DNA from: Corella eumyota
Taxonomy: Eukaryota; Chordata; Ascidiacea; Phlebobranchia; Corellidae
Assembly (NCBI GenBank): GCA_963082875.1
Contig: OY720101.1
Location: 1,364,001-1,428,000 of the forward strand
Reading direction: 5' to 3'
Length of the DNA: 64,000 bases
Positions within the stretch are counted from its first letter, which is position 1. Each line of letters begins with the position of its first letter. The position numbers were made by a program, and so were the translations under genes. Below the pieces are notes generated by a model. That model searched no databases. It saw nothing but the letters and a program-made list of their open reading frames with translations, and was not told the DNA's origin. This document shows positions 14,545-27,041 of the stretch, in pieces.

Positions 14545-17500
14545 TTTTTTTTAAATTTAAAATTTATATAAAAGTGCGGTTTAAAAATTAAATCTAATTT
14601 CGACGTTGCAGCAGTATTTATATTTTTCCGGTTTAAATACTTGAACTTCAATAATTTTGAATTTATGTTACCCACATTTACAAACCCTTTTAACAAACGC
14701 TGATCTAGTTACTTTAGCGAAACAAAAACAAACATGAAAAGGGGAATTACCCAAACAAGACTCTTAACCACTTTGCGTTCTACAAATCAGTAATTTTAAT
14801 ATTGTTTATTTCTTACTGAAAAGTTGCACGTTTTTAAATTTTCTTTTAACAAAATAAACGACTTTAAATGGCAATATATATTTTATGGCTAATACATTTC
14901 TACAGATGCGTATACGCAATATGTGCAATACACCAATATGCGCAAGTTGCCCAATTTCAGAATATATGTACAATGTTAATTTCCAATACTATTTGTATAT
15001 AGTAAGTATACCAAGATTGCCCATCTTTGACAGGGATAAATTTTGTAAATTAACTAAAACAAGATCGGACTTCACGACTTAATCGGGACTGAAAAAAGAA
15101 AGTAAAAAGTAACCCAAAAAGGATATTTCCCAAATATTCAATACAAATTTGTGTTTAATAATTCAATATTTTAGTATATTTATTTTTTTTTTAATAAAAA
15201 TTTAAAAATATTGGGTGAAAAGTGATTTTCTATATAATTGGTAATAAAAAAAACACGATTTAAGGTATATTTTAATTATAAAAACATATTCAGTAATTTT
15301 TTTAAATTTTTTGTTGCTTAAATCAAAAGGATTTGTGTTTAATTTTTCAATTGTTTTTGTAAAATTTTTTTTTTTCTTTAAGTGCCTTATCCTTTTCAGC
15401 AGTGTTATTAGTTTAGAGGCAATACGTTTAGGAGCACATTTCTTTATATTTTAAAATCCTACCTCTCGGCTTTCTTGTACTTTGTGTGAAGTATTTAGTT
15501 GCTAGGTTTTATATAAAAGTGTTTGATTTAATTAACTGTCGTTTGTAAATATTTTATATTGAAAACTGTATTTTGTAAATAATTTATTTTCATATTTTGA
15601 TTCTATTTTAATAAGATCATTGTAAAGAATATTAAAAAAACTTAACTTGCAAACAAACATCTATTACATTTGTGTTTGGTAGTGTTGTGATAGCTTACAA
15701 TATATATTTGGCTTCTTTAATGGGTTTAATGTATGAGAAAAAGAATCGATATAGCCATATGTTTTTACCTTTAAATATAGATCTAATATACAACAAATAA
15801 TATCCGTTTAAACATGTATCATAAACATAATATTACAATCTGTTGGCACTTTCTGTCATGACATCATTGTTTAATTAAAACAAATAGAAATATTTGCTAT
15901 AATTTAAAAAATTGAGAATGATTATCAATGTCCTATTACACTTGATATTTCCCTTTTCCTTGAAACGATTACATAATTCTATAAATAATTATTCTTACCA
16001 CATAAATAAATACTAAACTATAGTTAAGTAAGTGGAGGTTTTTCCATATGCGTATGATAGACTAAGTTTATTCAATTAAACCCATTTACCTAATCCACAA
16101 ATTCACAATAAGGTCAAAATCTATAAACATGGATGATATGTAAATTCTTTTTTTTTTAATATTGACGAATTTTGCATCAAACCACAAAATATAATTGGAA
16201 ATTTAATATTGTAATTTGTAGACATAACTGTGGCATTAATTACCTACCTTAAATATCTAAGATCATACTTAAAAAAAAGTAACGAAATTTAATCGCATAA
16301 GTTTAAAACAATAAATCTAAAACTCGTTATACTTTGGCAAAAGATACCAGGTAATTATATACCTAAGGTGGCTAATAAGGTTGGAACTGCATAAACGAAG
16401 AACTCAACAGACAGATGTTTAAATATCGATTATAGACACGGGAAAAGGCAGATGCCACTCAAAACTGGCTTCCACTAACAAACCGATAATTTCAAAACTT
16501 TAATGTATAATTAGATAGAGATAGCAATAAGAAAATATAAGGTAAGATACTTTAGAAGTTTTAAGTTTGTAAAGTTTCAATAAGATATTTAAGTTAAGTG
16601 TAAACAAATTAAAATTAAACCACAAGTTAAAATTAATATAAAAAGTTGGCGTATTTTTGTAAAATTTTTTATCACTTATGTTAGTTAAAATAATTTAAAT
16701 TCAATATTTTTTGAATTAAATAAAGTATTTCGCAGGCCTGATTTTGAATCAGGTTTATTCATTTAGTAAATAAAACGATTCCTAAATACAAATACGGTTG
16801 TGTAAATACCCAAACGAGATAAAAAACATAACGAAATACACACTAAACGCCGATCCTAATAAAATTAACCAGACGGTTGGCGTTTTTAATTAAACTCGCT
16901 TGTTTTCTTCGATTTGCAATAAAAAATAAAATTTTACGCAACCCTATACCACGGGCAGTCACATTTTCACGTTTAAACCAAACAACAAATTATAAGTCGT
17001 TGTGCTGAGAGGGTTTTTACCGGTCGGTGTACATTGTAAGCTGGCGAATATGGCAAATTGATCTTAGTATCGAAAATCTATAGAAATGTAGTATTCACCT
17101 TATGGTAGGGGTGCGCCCTTGTCGTTAAACAGATGCTAAATGATCAAAATTGTATATATTCTTAAAACACAACAGATACAGGTTTAGTCGCCGTTTGTTT
17201 TTCGTTAGGGTGGTTTATTTTTGGTTTGGTAGCAATTACAATATCGTTAAATACACGAAAAAAATTTACATCTTCAGTTCTGCTTTTGTTATGCTAAAGC
17301 ATATGATGATGGAAAAGTGTGAAGTTAAATGTTGCGATTTTAATAAAAAGGAACAAATTGATGACTTTTTGGGTAAAATTTGCCGCGAAAATTTAGAATA
17401 AAAATATTAAAACAAGTTTTAAAATAAAAACGCAACGCCAGAAATCGAAATTTGATTCATTATTTATAATTTTCGATCGCGAATGGAAGAGCATGTTTCT

Positions 17501-17869
17501 TTGACTTGCGAGTTTTCGATTTTTTGTCAAGATTTCAACCAAATTTGAAACGCTGAAGTAAAAATAAAATTTGGACGTTTCGATTTTTTTCTTCCCCCGA
17601 GGATGGGACAGTTGGTGAAGCAATTACATTTGCGAAAATATAATCAATGTTATAATATTAAGTCAGTCCGCAAATTATTTTAACGTGTATAGGTGCTGTT
17701 ATTATATACAGTTAAAATCGACAAGTGTCATTTATTTAGAATTGAAAACTGGAATTTAACGACTTGATGTTTTCGTTTAATAGCATGTTACTACTATAGG
17801 GATTATTATACATTTATAAACATACTATAGGAATTATATATTTATAAATTTATTAAGTTAGAGTTAATT
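14545..17869. other. Unique AT-rich DNA, no supported gene
   Basis: No reading frame here has convincing splice signals or a recognisable domain. Small chance frames exist near 14,885-15,082 and 17,150-17,401. The interval 16,840-17,140 is somewhat more GC-rich and could hold the promoter or 5' leader of the downstream bHLH gene, but I see no decisive element. A short perfect hairpin, CCTGATT-TTG-AATCAGG, lies near 16,737-16,753. Confidence 0.5.
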
Positions 17870-18296
17870 ATGGGAGCACATCGTTTTTTACAGCACAGCA
17901 ATCAGTTAAAAAGAAGTTCAATTCAACAACGCGACGATCAAGCCTTAAAAAGGTATGAGATATACGTTCTTGAAATCTATTTGCACTTAATATTACTTTA
18001 AAAAAGTAAAGTTCTTTGAGCAACTTTCTTAATTAAATATTTTTCTAATTTTAAAAATTTTACGTTTTTTAAAATTTTTTTTATTCTGACTTTAAGTTTG
18101 AAATTAAACAGTTTTTAAATTTAAAAGTTTTTTTTGAAGAAAAAGACGTCGCATGGTGGCGCTACACCTCGCATTTGTTCGACTACGGCGGCTTCTACCA
18201 CCGAGCAACAAACCAAAGGACAAACTATCAGAGGTTGAAATAATACAACAAACTCTTAAATACATTGTTTTTCTAAACGAAATGCTGAAAAAGTAG
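17870..18296 (+). CDS. Small basic helix-loop-helix / ID-like protein (79 aa, 2 exons)
   Basis: Exons are 17870-17952 and 18140-18296, giving 80 codons with stop. The ATG has A at -3 and G at +4. Exon 1 ends AAAAAG|GTATGA. Exon 2 follows a pyrimidine tract and TTTGAAG. A second acceptor six bases on (start 18146) keeps the frame and removes two basic residues. Exon 2 reads basic segment RKRRRM, helix 1 VALHLAFVRLRRLLP, loop PSNKPKD, helix 2 KLSEVEIIQQTLKYIVFLNE, and stops soon after. The helix 2 pattern VEI-Q---YI--L recalls ID proteins, while RLRRLLPPS recalls Mesp-type bHLH. Most DNA-binding bHLH proteins have R-E-R-R-R-M; here the glutamate that contacts the E-box is lysine. I infer a dimerising regulator, possibly a dominant-negative partner of bHLH factors. 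The family placement is uncertain. Confidence 0.68.
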
Positions 18297-18976
18297 AGGG
18301 GAAATAACTTGATGTTGTATTCCGCATGCATTTGTTAAATACAGATCATTTTAGTTCATATACTAACGGTGTTAACGATATTTCAGGGGTATAAAAAAGG
18401 TTTGTAAACCAAAACTATCAGTTATTATTTTGCAACTTCTGTAAAAAAATCTTATCAATTTCAAAGGGTACAAATTATTATTAAAAATGTTTTGGCAGCA
18501 AAATGTATACTTAGCTGTTAACATGTACAGCCTTTTGTTACCAATTTTGCTAAGGTGTAAGTGCAATATAAGAATTTAATAGTAAAGTGCAATAACTCCT
18601 ACGTTAAAAATTTTACTTAAAAATATTAAATTGTATTTTTTCGTTTTTGCGTATTTCGATTTTGATGTGCATTTTAAAATACAAATAAAGTTCGGTACAA
18701 TTTGATTATAGAGTTGCAAACTTTGGATTTTAATACTTACGTTTTTTTTTGGTTACATATTAAAAGTTTATCTAAATTTATTAATATCTGAGTTGAATCA
18801 ATAACTTTGCGAACCAGCGCTTTTATTTAAAAAATAACAAATGTAAAAATGCGATAAAATGTACGAATAAAAACAAAATGTCTCGTTTTATTACAATACA
18901 ATCGACAGGTATAACAAAACCTGCAAATAAAAACGATTAAAGTTCGGAACAGAATAAAATAAGAAAACATTGTAAT
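18297..18976. other. Intergenic, convergent 3' ends
   Basis: This AT-rich spacer lies between the stop of the bHLH gene (+) and the stop of the PH/coiled-coil gene (-). Open frames here are short and lack splice context. I see no RNA gene or repeat. Confidence 0.5.
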
Positions 18977-21900
18977 TTAATTTGAAGTGTTGGTTGACGA
19001 TATTGATCGTTGATCACATTTATCTTGGTCGATTTTAGACTTTGCAAAAACTTCAAACTCCTACAACAATAAAACAACAGGTAAATGTTTAAATCAAATT
19101 TAATCCTTTTTCATTCAAAAAAAAAATGAAAAAATTTTTTTTAAATTTTTTATTTAAAAATTTGATTTTTTTACCTCTATGAAGGCCATTACGTCGGAAT
19201 CTACTTTTTCGTCTTTAGCTTCATTCCCTTGAAAATCTAATTCTAAAGACCTTGTGACGTCATCATCATTTGAATCATTTGACGTAACGTCACTTGACAT
19301 AGAGATACTTGGAATATTTAACAAACCATGTTCGAAATCCAAGTTACTATTGGACGAAATAAACGAAGATTTTCTGAAACAACTTTTGTCGGAAGGTTCA
19401 GAATTAGAACGCGACTTTTCGTATAACTTCGTTGGTGTAGAGTTAAATCCAAGGCTGTTCTTATACAGTGGAGTAGACGAATGGTTGTGTTGGTTAAAAG
19501 AAAACAAAGAGGCGTCCTAGTAAAACAAATAATTGCCATTTTCAACCATCTCTCTTTAGTTTCTAAGAGCTAACTAATTCGTTTTTTCGTTAAAAACTAA
19601 GGTTTACAAGAAAAACAATAAGTCTGTTTAATATTGATATTGAGTAAATGTTAAAAAGTTGTACTTACAAAGTGATCCTGTCCTGTTATATGAGAAGTTG
19701 CAATTGACTTGGATCTTTGTTTCATTGACTTCCGAGCAATTGATTCAAGGTTTAATTTTTTTAAATGCTCGATCGCTTCTCGTTGTTCCAACAACAATAA
19801 TTCAACATCACGTTTCTTTCTTAACATCCCCAGTTTATTCTAAAAAAAGGGAAATTAGTATTTGGAAAATGTTAATTTAATACAACAATATGTAAGTTTT
19901 AATATTGTCTGTAACGATTCTTAAATGCCAAAAAGTTGAACTAAACTGCATAGTTTAAGTAGTTTTACATTTTACTTCATCAAATACAAAATACATAAAG
20001 TTTAATAGATAAAATTCTAAAAAAATATATAATACAAAAAATCACATGCAATTTTACATATAGACACAAAATGCTGTAAAATACGAAATTACATATACCA
20101 AGCTTAGATATTGGCTAAGGTTTATAACATATTTAAAGGCCTAAAGTGTTAAACAAACAAGTGTTAAACAAACATTCTTAAACTGCATAAGCTTTTAAAC
20201 TTAAATATACTCAAAGCTTAAACAAATGCAAAATATTTAAATATTTGCCAATAAAATTCTAAAAAAAATATAATACTAAAAAAAATCCTTTTAATGTACA
20301 TATATATACATTAACATAACTACAAACTTACATGTTTGGCTAGTTCCTCATTCTGAAACTGCAGATCAACCTCGTTCACCATAGTTTCCATTTGCTTCAA
20401 CCTTCTCTCCATGCTCGAGAAATAACCGTGATCGTCTGTTCTTTTAAGGCCGTTGAGCGGGGATAATTCTCGTTTGTAATCTTCAAGTTTGAGCACCACG
20501 GAATGCCTTCGTCTAAAATAGGTTATTTTATTATAAAATGTATATGTATGTTCAACTTAAAGGCCTGCAAAAAAAAACGCTGTTTGTGGTGTGCGAGTAA
20601 ATCATTACAGGCAAATATTAATTAAGAGTTGCAACCATATTACAACAATTAAAAGGGCTGGCAATATGCTAAGCTATATATCGACTAGTGAAGACATAAA
20701 ACATTTTTAACATTCAGTTTAAGCAAAACCACATTACATTTCAGTAAAACCTTATAGTAAACAACCATATAGGGCAAACTAATTATTGAAAACATTTTTA
20801 GGAATCAAGTTTGTAATTTCATTAAGTCTGTTTCAATGTCACTAAACATAATCACAACTTTTAACGTCATTGGTTTATGTTTATGACGTCACGAACTTAC
20901 TTGCTTAGAAAGGTTCCCAAAACGGTCGATTTCATTTCTTCCTTCTTCTGCTCAGCTTCGTAGAAGTCTCGAATCTGATGACACGACTCCCTCCTCGGAA
21001 AATCCTCCAAATCAACACTATTCTCTTCTTTGTTCAACTCCTGGGAACAAACTCTGATCTTCTCGAGCAAGTAATATTCTTCCTGGAGCTTCCGGTGCTG
21101 TTCCCGGATCGTTTCCAGGAGCTTTCGGCGCTCACAATCGCAGTCATTGTTTTCTGATGATGACTTCAGGACCTTCTAAAAAACGGAAACAATAACTTTA
21201 TTGTTCACTACATAATAGTAACGTTTTTGTTAAAAATAAGACAATATCATATTTAAAACAGTTATAATTTTAAATCATTTACAAATGATATGATTAGGTA
21301 AAGGAAAATTAATTTACCATTGATTTCTTTCTTCTTATTGAAGGTTTTCGAAAGAAAATAGGAGAAGCTGAATTATTTGATTCGCTGTCCAACTCATCAA
21401 CCCTAAAGTTATTTGACAAACTGTAATTCAAATGGCTTTTAATTAATATTACTACCTGAACAGTTACACTTTTAAAAAGCTGTTATTTTAACTTTTTGGA
21501 ATCAATGCATTTAACATAACTTGGCGTTCTTTAAATACATGCAACCAAAAATATAAAATCATATTTTATCTACAAGCATCATTTTATATTTAATTTAGTA
21601 AAGATTTCCATTTTTATTAAATCTATGTTGAAAATGTTTAAAGCGTAAATAACCTGGAGTAATCACGTGGTATATAAGATCTGGTTTGTTTTTCCAAGCT
21701 ACCAACCCAGAGTAAATAATCCTGATGGTTATCAGCACAAAATTCATAAGTTGCAAATTTCTAATAAATAAAATATTTTTTATAAAATTTTTTAAAACAA
21801 ATTTTATATTTTTTTAGTATTTTTATAAAATACTTTACGTCAGGGGTCGGCAACCTTTTTCGCACTGCGGACCGATTTAAAACTGGAATCTTTTTCGCGG

Positions 21901-24900
21901 ACCAGCCTTTAAACTTTTTTTGGGCATTTTCGGGTGAAAGTGATCAATTAGTTTAGCTAATAATGATGTTTCAAGGGACGCAAATTAGTTTAAAGCAATT
22001 TATTCCTTCATCAAATCGATAAAAAACATTTTTAAATGTTTCTACGACAAAATAAGCTTACAAATAAAAAAAAATACGTTTCTGTTTCTAATCATTAAAC
22101 CAGAAAAAAATACGGCCCGGTAACGTACTGCTCACGGACCGGTACCGGTCCGCGGCCCGGTGGTTGCCGACCGCTGCTTTACGTGGTATTACACAATTTA
22201 CTCGTAATAATTTTATATTTAAAACCGCATGGGGTCACTAAAGAGTAAAAAGCATAAATAAAATGAACATAAATGAATATTTTAAAACTTAAAATCATTT
22301 TTTTACAATTACAGAACTTTAAAAAAAATTTTAAAAAGTTTAAAAAATCAATTTATAAACTTATATTTAACTTCAATAACTTTTACAGACACTTACAGGT
22401 TGCTTTAATCTAAAAGTAAATCGTGTTCGTTTCAGATTAATGACGTCAGCAATAACGTCATATCCACGTAGTAGGATCACGTGACGAGTGATGCTAGATC
22501 GAGGGTTGTTGTAACAATATAAGCAAGAATCTTGTAAGATGCACCAGAACCTGAAAAAAAAATCTTAAATTAAAAAAAAATTGTCAAAATTTATAAAATT
22601 CATCAAAAATTATAAAAAAGAAAAAAATTCAAAAAAAAAGTTATAAAAATAGAAAATACACTGAAAAGTATACACATATTTAGTTATACTTTTAAAATTA
22701 ACAAATTATTAATTTAAATATAAATTTTGTTAATGAACTGTACAACATAAAAGGTCTTAAATTGATATAACCCAATAAAAAGATTTGTAACCAAAGTTAT
22801 AAGAATTCGTGTAAATATCTGTTAACACAAGTTAACATAAAGATAAGGTATAAGCGGTTTAATATTTTATAAAAGAATTTATGTTAAGCAATGATAATAA
22901 CCATGTTTTATAGATAGTTTAAGATTTTGTAACCAATAATGACTAATAACATATCATATATTAAACAATGGCATTATTATAATACATTAAACTGATATGT
23001 TGTGGTAAATAGGAGTTTAAGGAAGGAATTGATTTTAAATGCAAGTTGTACAACGCACCTTAATAAAGGTTAAATGATTTTATTGATTGTTCTGCAAGGT
23101 TATGCAATATGTTTACGTGATTCATTTTGCAAAAAAAATGCAATGTGTGTTGAAATCGATTACTCCAGACATTGCTTTAACATTATTAGGAAAACTTTAA
23201 AACGGTTCAAATATGTACTAGTTTAAAAAACACTGAAAACAGTTTATAACATCAGATTTATTCAATTTAAAAAATAAAATTGTTTCGAAACTTTTAAGAG
23301 CTATAAACTTACCGTGTACTAGTTTAAATACCTTTAAAAATTAACCATTAAAGTCAAAATATATAGATATCATGAAATTGCCTTCAAAAAGTTAATAAAT
23401 CTACAAACTGGTTTCATTTCAGTTGTAAACAAAAGTTAAAAAAGTGTGAATTGTCAATCGTGTTAAGGAAAATATCCGCCTAAATCCCTGAAGTAAATAT
23501 TTAACTATGTCGGATGTCACGTGATTACAAACGCGGTAAAAATGTGTTTAAAGTTTACAAACACAGAGGCGATCGGAGGCTGGAAATTAATTAGGTGAAG
23601 TAGGCGCAAAATTGATGTCGAAAGGTTTTTAGATCAACAACCTAAAAGCTAGGAAATAACATTTCGTCGAAAATCGGTTCTGCATGCGTCGTAAAGTAGG
23701 CTAATTGTAAGTGCCCCGCACTCACCTTTATATTAAAAACAGGGAGCATGTAATAAACTATCAAGTCTGCAATTAGGCTACATTAGCATAATGTGGTTTA
23801 GACAAAACTATGGACTAATGTAATAAATATTGACATAAAAAAAATATTTGCAATTTACCGTTCCCATTTTTTCTTTTTCTTCCTGATGTCCAAATAACCT
23901 TTGTGCTCGATCGAGGTCAAATGGGTTGCCGGAACACTCATCGTGTTATTCCATTGTGACGTCACTGAAGATCCACTGTCCGTACTCGCCACCCCATCCT
24001 CCGTTGACGCCGAATTTAAGGAAAAGGTTTTCTTTTTGTCGGTGGTTGAGAGCGATGGCGATAATGGAGCCAGTTTTAGAAGTTGAACTGTTCAAGAAAA
24101 ATGTAAAAATTGTTAATGACAAAAAATAATCTATTCAAGATAAGTATGACATCAGTATAGGATATTTATGACGTCATGGTATAATCCCAACCAAGTCATA
24201 ATATATAAAAAAAAAAATTTCGACTTGATCTCCTTAGTCAAAATCCTTTCATGTCGATTTATTTGAAGCAGATAGTTTAATTTAGTGTTTTTAATATTCA
24301 CCTGCACTATTTGTTGCTTCTGATTTTTCATCGTTTTTTTCTAAAAACGATTTGTTTTCGCCGATGGTTTTTAAATTTGAGACTGCTGCAATGAAAAGAA
24401 AATTAATTTACCCAAATTATAAAATGCCATTCATAAAATATTAAAACGTAAGATAACAAATAAAAAATTAAACAAACATTATATTAACGTACTTGTCTTA
24501 ATAACATTTGTACAAAAAATATTGACACTTTTAAAAAAATAATAAAGAACAACGTTAAAGTCTAGGGAGAAAATACAAGTTACAAGATAAGTTTATTAGA
24601 AGTTTTAAACCAATATATCAACTGCTATGACTCATAAATATAATAACGTAATGTTAGTTCGCAAATAAGATGTTGCTGGTGGCTAAAAATACATAAATAC
24701 AAGTTTCAAATATGAAGGAACTAATGTAGTTCCCATGTTCTACTTGATTACAGACTACTAAAGGAATGTTAAGTAAAATATGCAAACTGTGTTAATGTAA
24801 CTGAAAATAAAATAAATTGTTTATATTTTCAAACTTTAAAAATTGACTCTATTTTTTTGTGTTATGTTATTAAGTTTTTTCAAATTTTTTTAATTTTGCA

Positions 24901-25609
24901 ATTTTTTATAACAACAAAAAACTATATATCCAACTTTAAAGTTACATCATAACTTAATACATTTTTGTGTTTCTTTATATTATTATGTAAACTATTGTAT
25001 CATATATGTCTCAGCGGGTTGCTATTAACCCAACAGGGTGCTAACAGTTGGATATTATAATCGGCATAGTTGTGAAATTTTAGTGAATTATTTTAATGGA
25101 AAAACTTTTCTATTAAAGTTAAAAATAGGCGGCCATAGCATCAATTAAGAGTTAAACTTCACGCGTATTAATATTTCTGTTTCTAGGCTTTACAGTAATA
25201 TAATGTTAAATCTAATGCGCTCTGGGACCATTGGGTTTGACTCCCACACCTGCCAAGCTTAAGCTTTTTTCAGTTTAAGCCCCTTACACCTGTTTAACTT
25301 AAACAACAACTGGTATCCTGATAAACAAATCAACTTACTACGAGTAAGGTTAATGATGCTAAAGTAGGAATGGCCACTCAAGTATAGGTCTGGTTATTGT
25401 AAGTTGCCCTATAATTAATCAGCATTCTTCTTTTAATAATAACATTAAAAAAAGAGAATAACATAAAACTTACTTTCACTTTGTGACGTCATGCTTTCCT
25501 CCGCGTTTGAAGTGACGTCATCATTTTTGTTTTCTCCACGAAAAATGATCGAACTATTTCTTCGATTTCCCTTTTTAGAAAATATTTTTAATGATACTTT
25601 TCGATTCAT
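18977..25609 (-). CDS. PH-domain and coiled-coil protein (615 aa, 11 exons)
   Basis: Exons 5'-3': 25609-25474, 24385-24302, 24087-23859, 22550-22397, 21760-21654, 21402-21318, 21175-20901, 20512-20332, 19839-19669, 19516-19175, 19060-18977. The total is 1848 nt, an exact multiple of three, all GT-AG. The start codon is preceded by an in-frame TGA with no acceptor between, so it is a true first coding exon. Residues about 135-225 form a pleckstrin-homology domain: GYLDIRKKKKKWERFWCIL begins it and YEFCADNHQDYLLWVGSL is its C-terminal helix. Residues about 270-460 are charged heptad-like helix (coiled coil). The C-terminal 130 residues are Ser/Asn/Asp-rich and probably disordered. PH domains usually bind phosphoinositides or partner proteins at membranes, so a membrane/cytoskeletal adaptor is my inference. 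Exon 2 has a tandem GCAGCAG acceptor that can add or drop one codon. I do not recognise the ortholog. Confidence 0.85.
21841..22176. mobile_element. hAT-type MITE (336 bp) with 8-bp target duplication
   Basis: The ends are inverted: left CAGGGGTCGGCAACC and right GGTTGCCGACCGCTG, which reads CAGCGGTCGGCAACC on the other strand. Flanking it on both sides is the perfect 8-bp repeat CTTTACGT (21833-21840 and 22177-22184), the target-site duplication expected of hAT transposases. There is no transposase frame inside, so it is non-autonomous. It sits in the intron between the fourth and fifth exons of the PH/coiled-coil gene. The GC-rich right end (GGACCGGTACCGGTCCGC) is palindromic and stands out against the AT-rich intron. 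Confidence 0.93.
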
Positions 25610-27041
25610 TATTATTCAGTTAATTTTTAATGTTAAGGATAAATCTAGTAAAACAAAATAGATTCAATATGTAATAGAAACACAATTAGACCGTGTTTGC
25701 ATAATATTCGACTTTGTTTATATTTTAAATAAAAAAATTCACCATATACTATATAGGAGGACCAGAAGCTTCTGGCAACCCTATATAGCATACTCTTACT
25801 TAAAACAAAAATCGGGATCTTAATTTAAATAAACACAAAAAGAACTAAACCATTTACAAAACACACTAAATACAAAACCCAGGCCTATATTAACTAGAAC
25901 AATCCGATTATAATAATACAAACAGGCATAATTCTTCAACCAGTCGCTAATTCTAGTGTTTCATAATCAAATTAATTTATTTAATTTAATAAAATCAATT
26001 TTTTTACGATGTGTTTATATTAACAATACACAGAAATATTTAAAATCTTTATTTTTTTATTTTAAAGTTTATTTTTTCTGCTATTATCGCTATTTAATAG
26101 TTCAAGTTTACCACTGTTTTTAATAGTTACTTATATGTCATATCATTATAATGTGCATTACTTAAAAACAATAGACAGGACAATAAGAACAATGGAATAT
26201 TCAAAATAGCTTTGTTTAAGCAAAACAAAGAGTTTAACAACAATAACAAAACAATCGTCCTTTATTTAAAACAATCGACTGTTTTACGAGATGTGGTATT
26301 GATTAAAAATGCAGTAAAAATGTCAAAAATTCGGCTATATTTGGAAAACGCAGTAAGATAAATGATAAAATGCATTTTAAAGCAACTAAAACCAAGTTCA
26401 AATTTGTAAATGAAGTCTCTTATAAAAAACAACATTTGTTTAGAAAATTATAACCTGTCAAAATCGTCGCAAAATTGTGTTGAAAATAAGTTTAAAAAAG
26501 AATTATAAAAACAATAAAACAGTTGCTAAACTTCTACGCTCGATATTTTTATATTAATCATCGATTTATAAATAAACTAACATGACGTATAGTGTTTGTT
26601 TGTTTTATTACGTAATAAAGTGTCGTTCAATAAAGATCTACAATATTGTTTAAACAGTTTACATAATTACATATATAAGATAACCGTTCACGTGATCTTG
26701 GTATATTACAACATTGTTTAAAAAACAAACCACTTTATATCTTATATGGTAGGATATTAATGATTCAACAATTACAAATCATTTTAAGTTTCTTAAACTT
26801 TTTTTGTTTTGTTTACTTGTATTTTTGTAATAACATTTTTTGCAACTCGACAATTACGTCATATATTAAAGATTCAATCCAACGCGTATTAAACAATAAG
26901 AAACTGTTGCAATTCCCTTGAATATATAACAGCAATATCGGAAACTATTACATTAAGTGTAACTTGAGGGCCTCGTAGTTTAAAAGTACTTTAAATTTGA
27001 TTGCCATTACGGTCGAAACGCTCTCAAAATCTCGCTAACTT

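Noticed and set aside
14885-15082. 65-codon plus-strand frame next to the satellite
   Set aside because: Cysteine spacing matches no known small domain and there is no supporting signal.
17150-17401. 83-codon plus-strand frame
   Set aside because: No splice context, no domain, ordinary base composition; possible leader sequence of the bHLH gene but not supportable.
25190-25430. Weak tRNA/SINE-like stretch (GGGTTTGACTCCCA resembles a B box)
   Set aside because: No A box at proper spacing and no similarity to the SINE body found elsewhere in the window.
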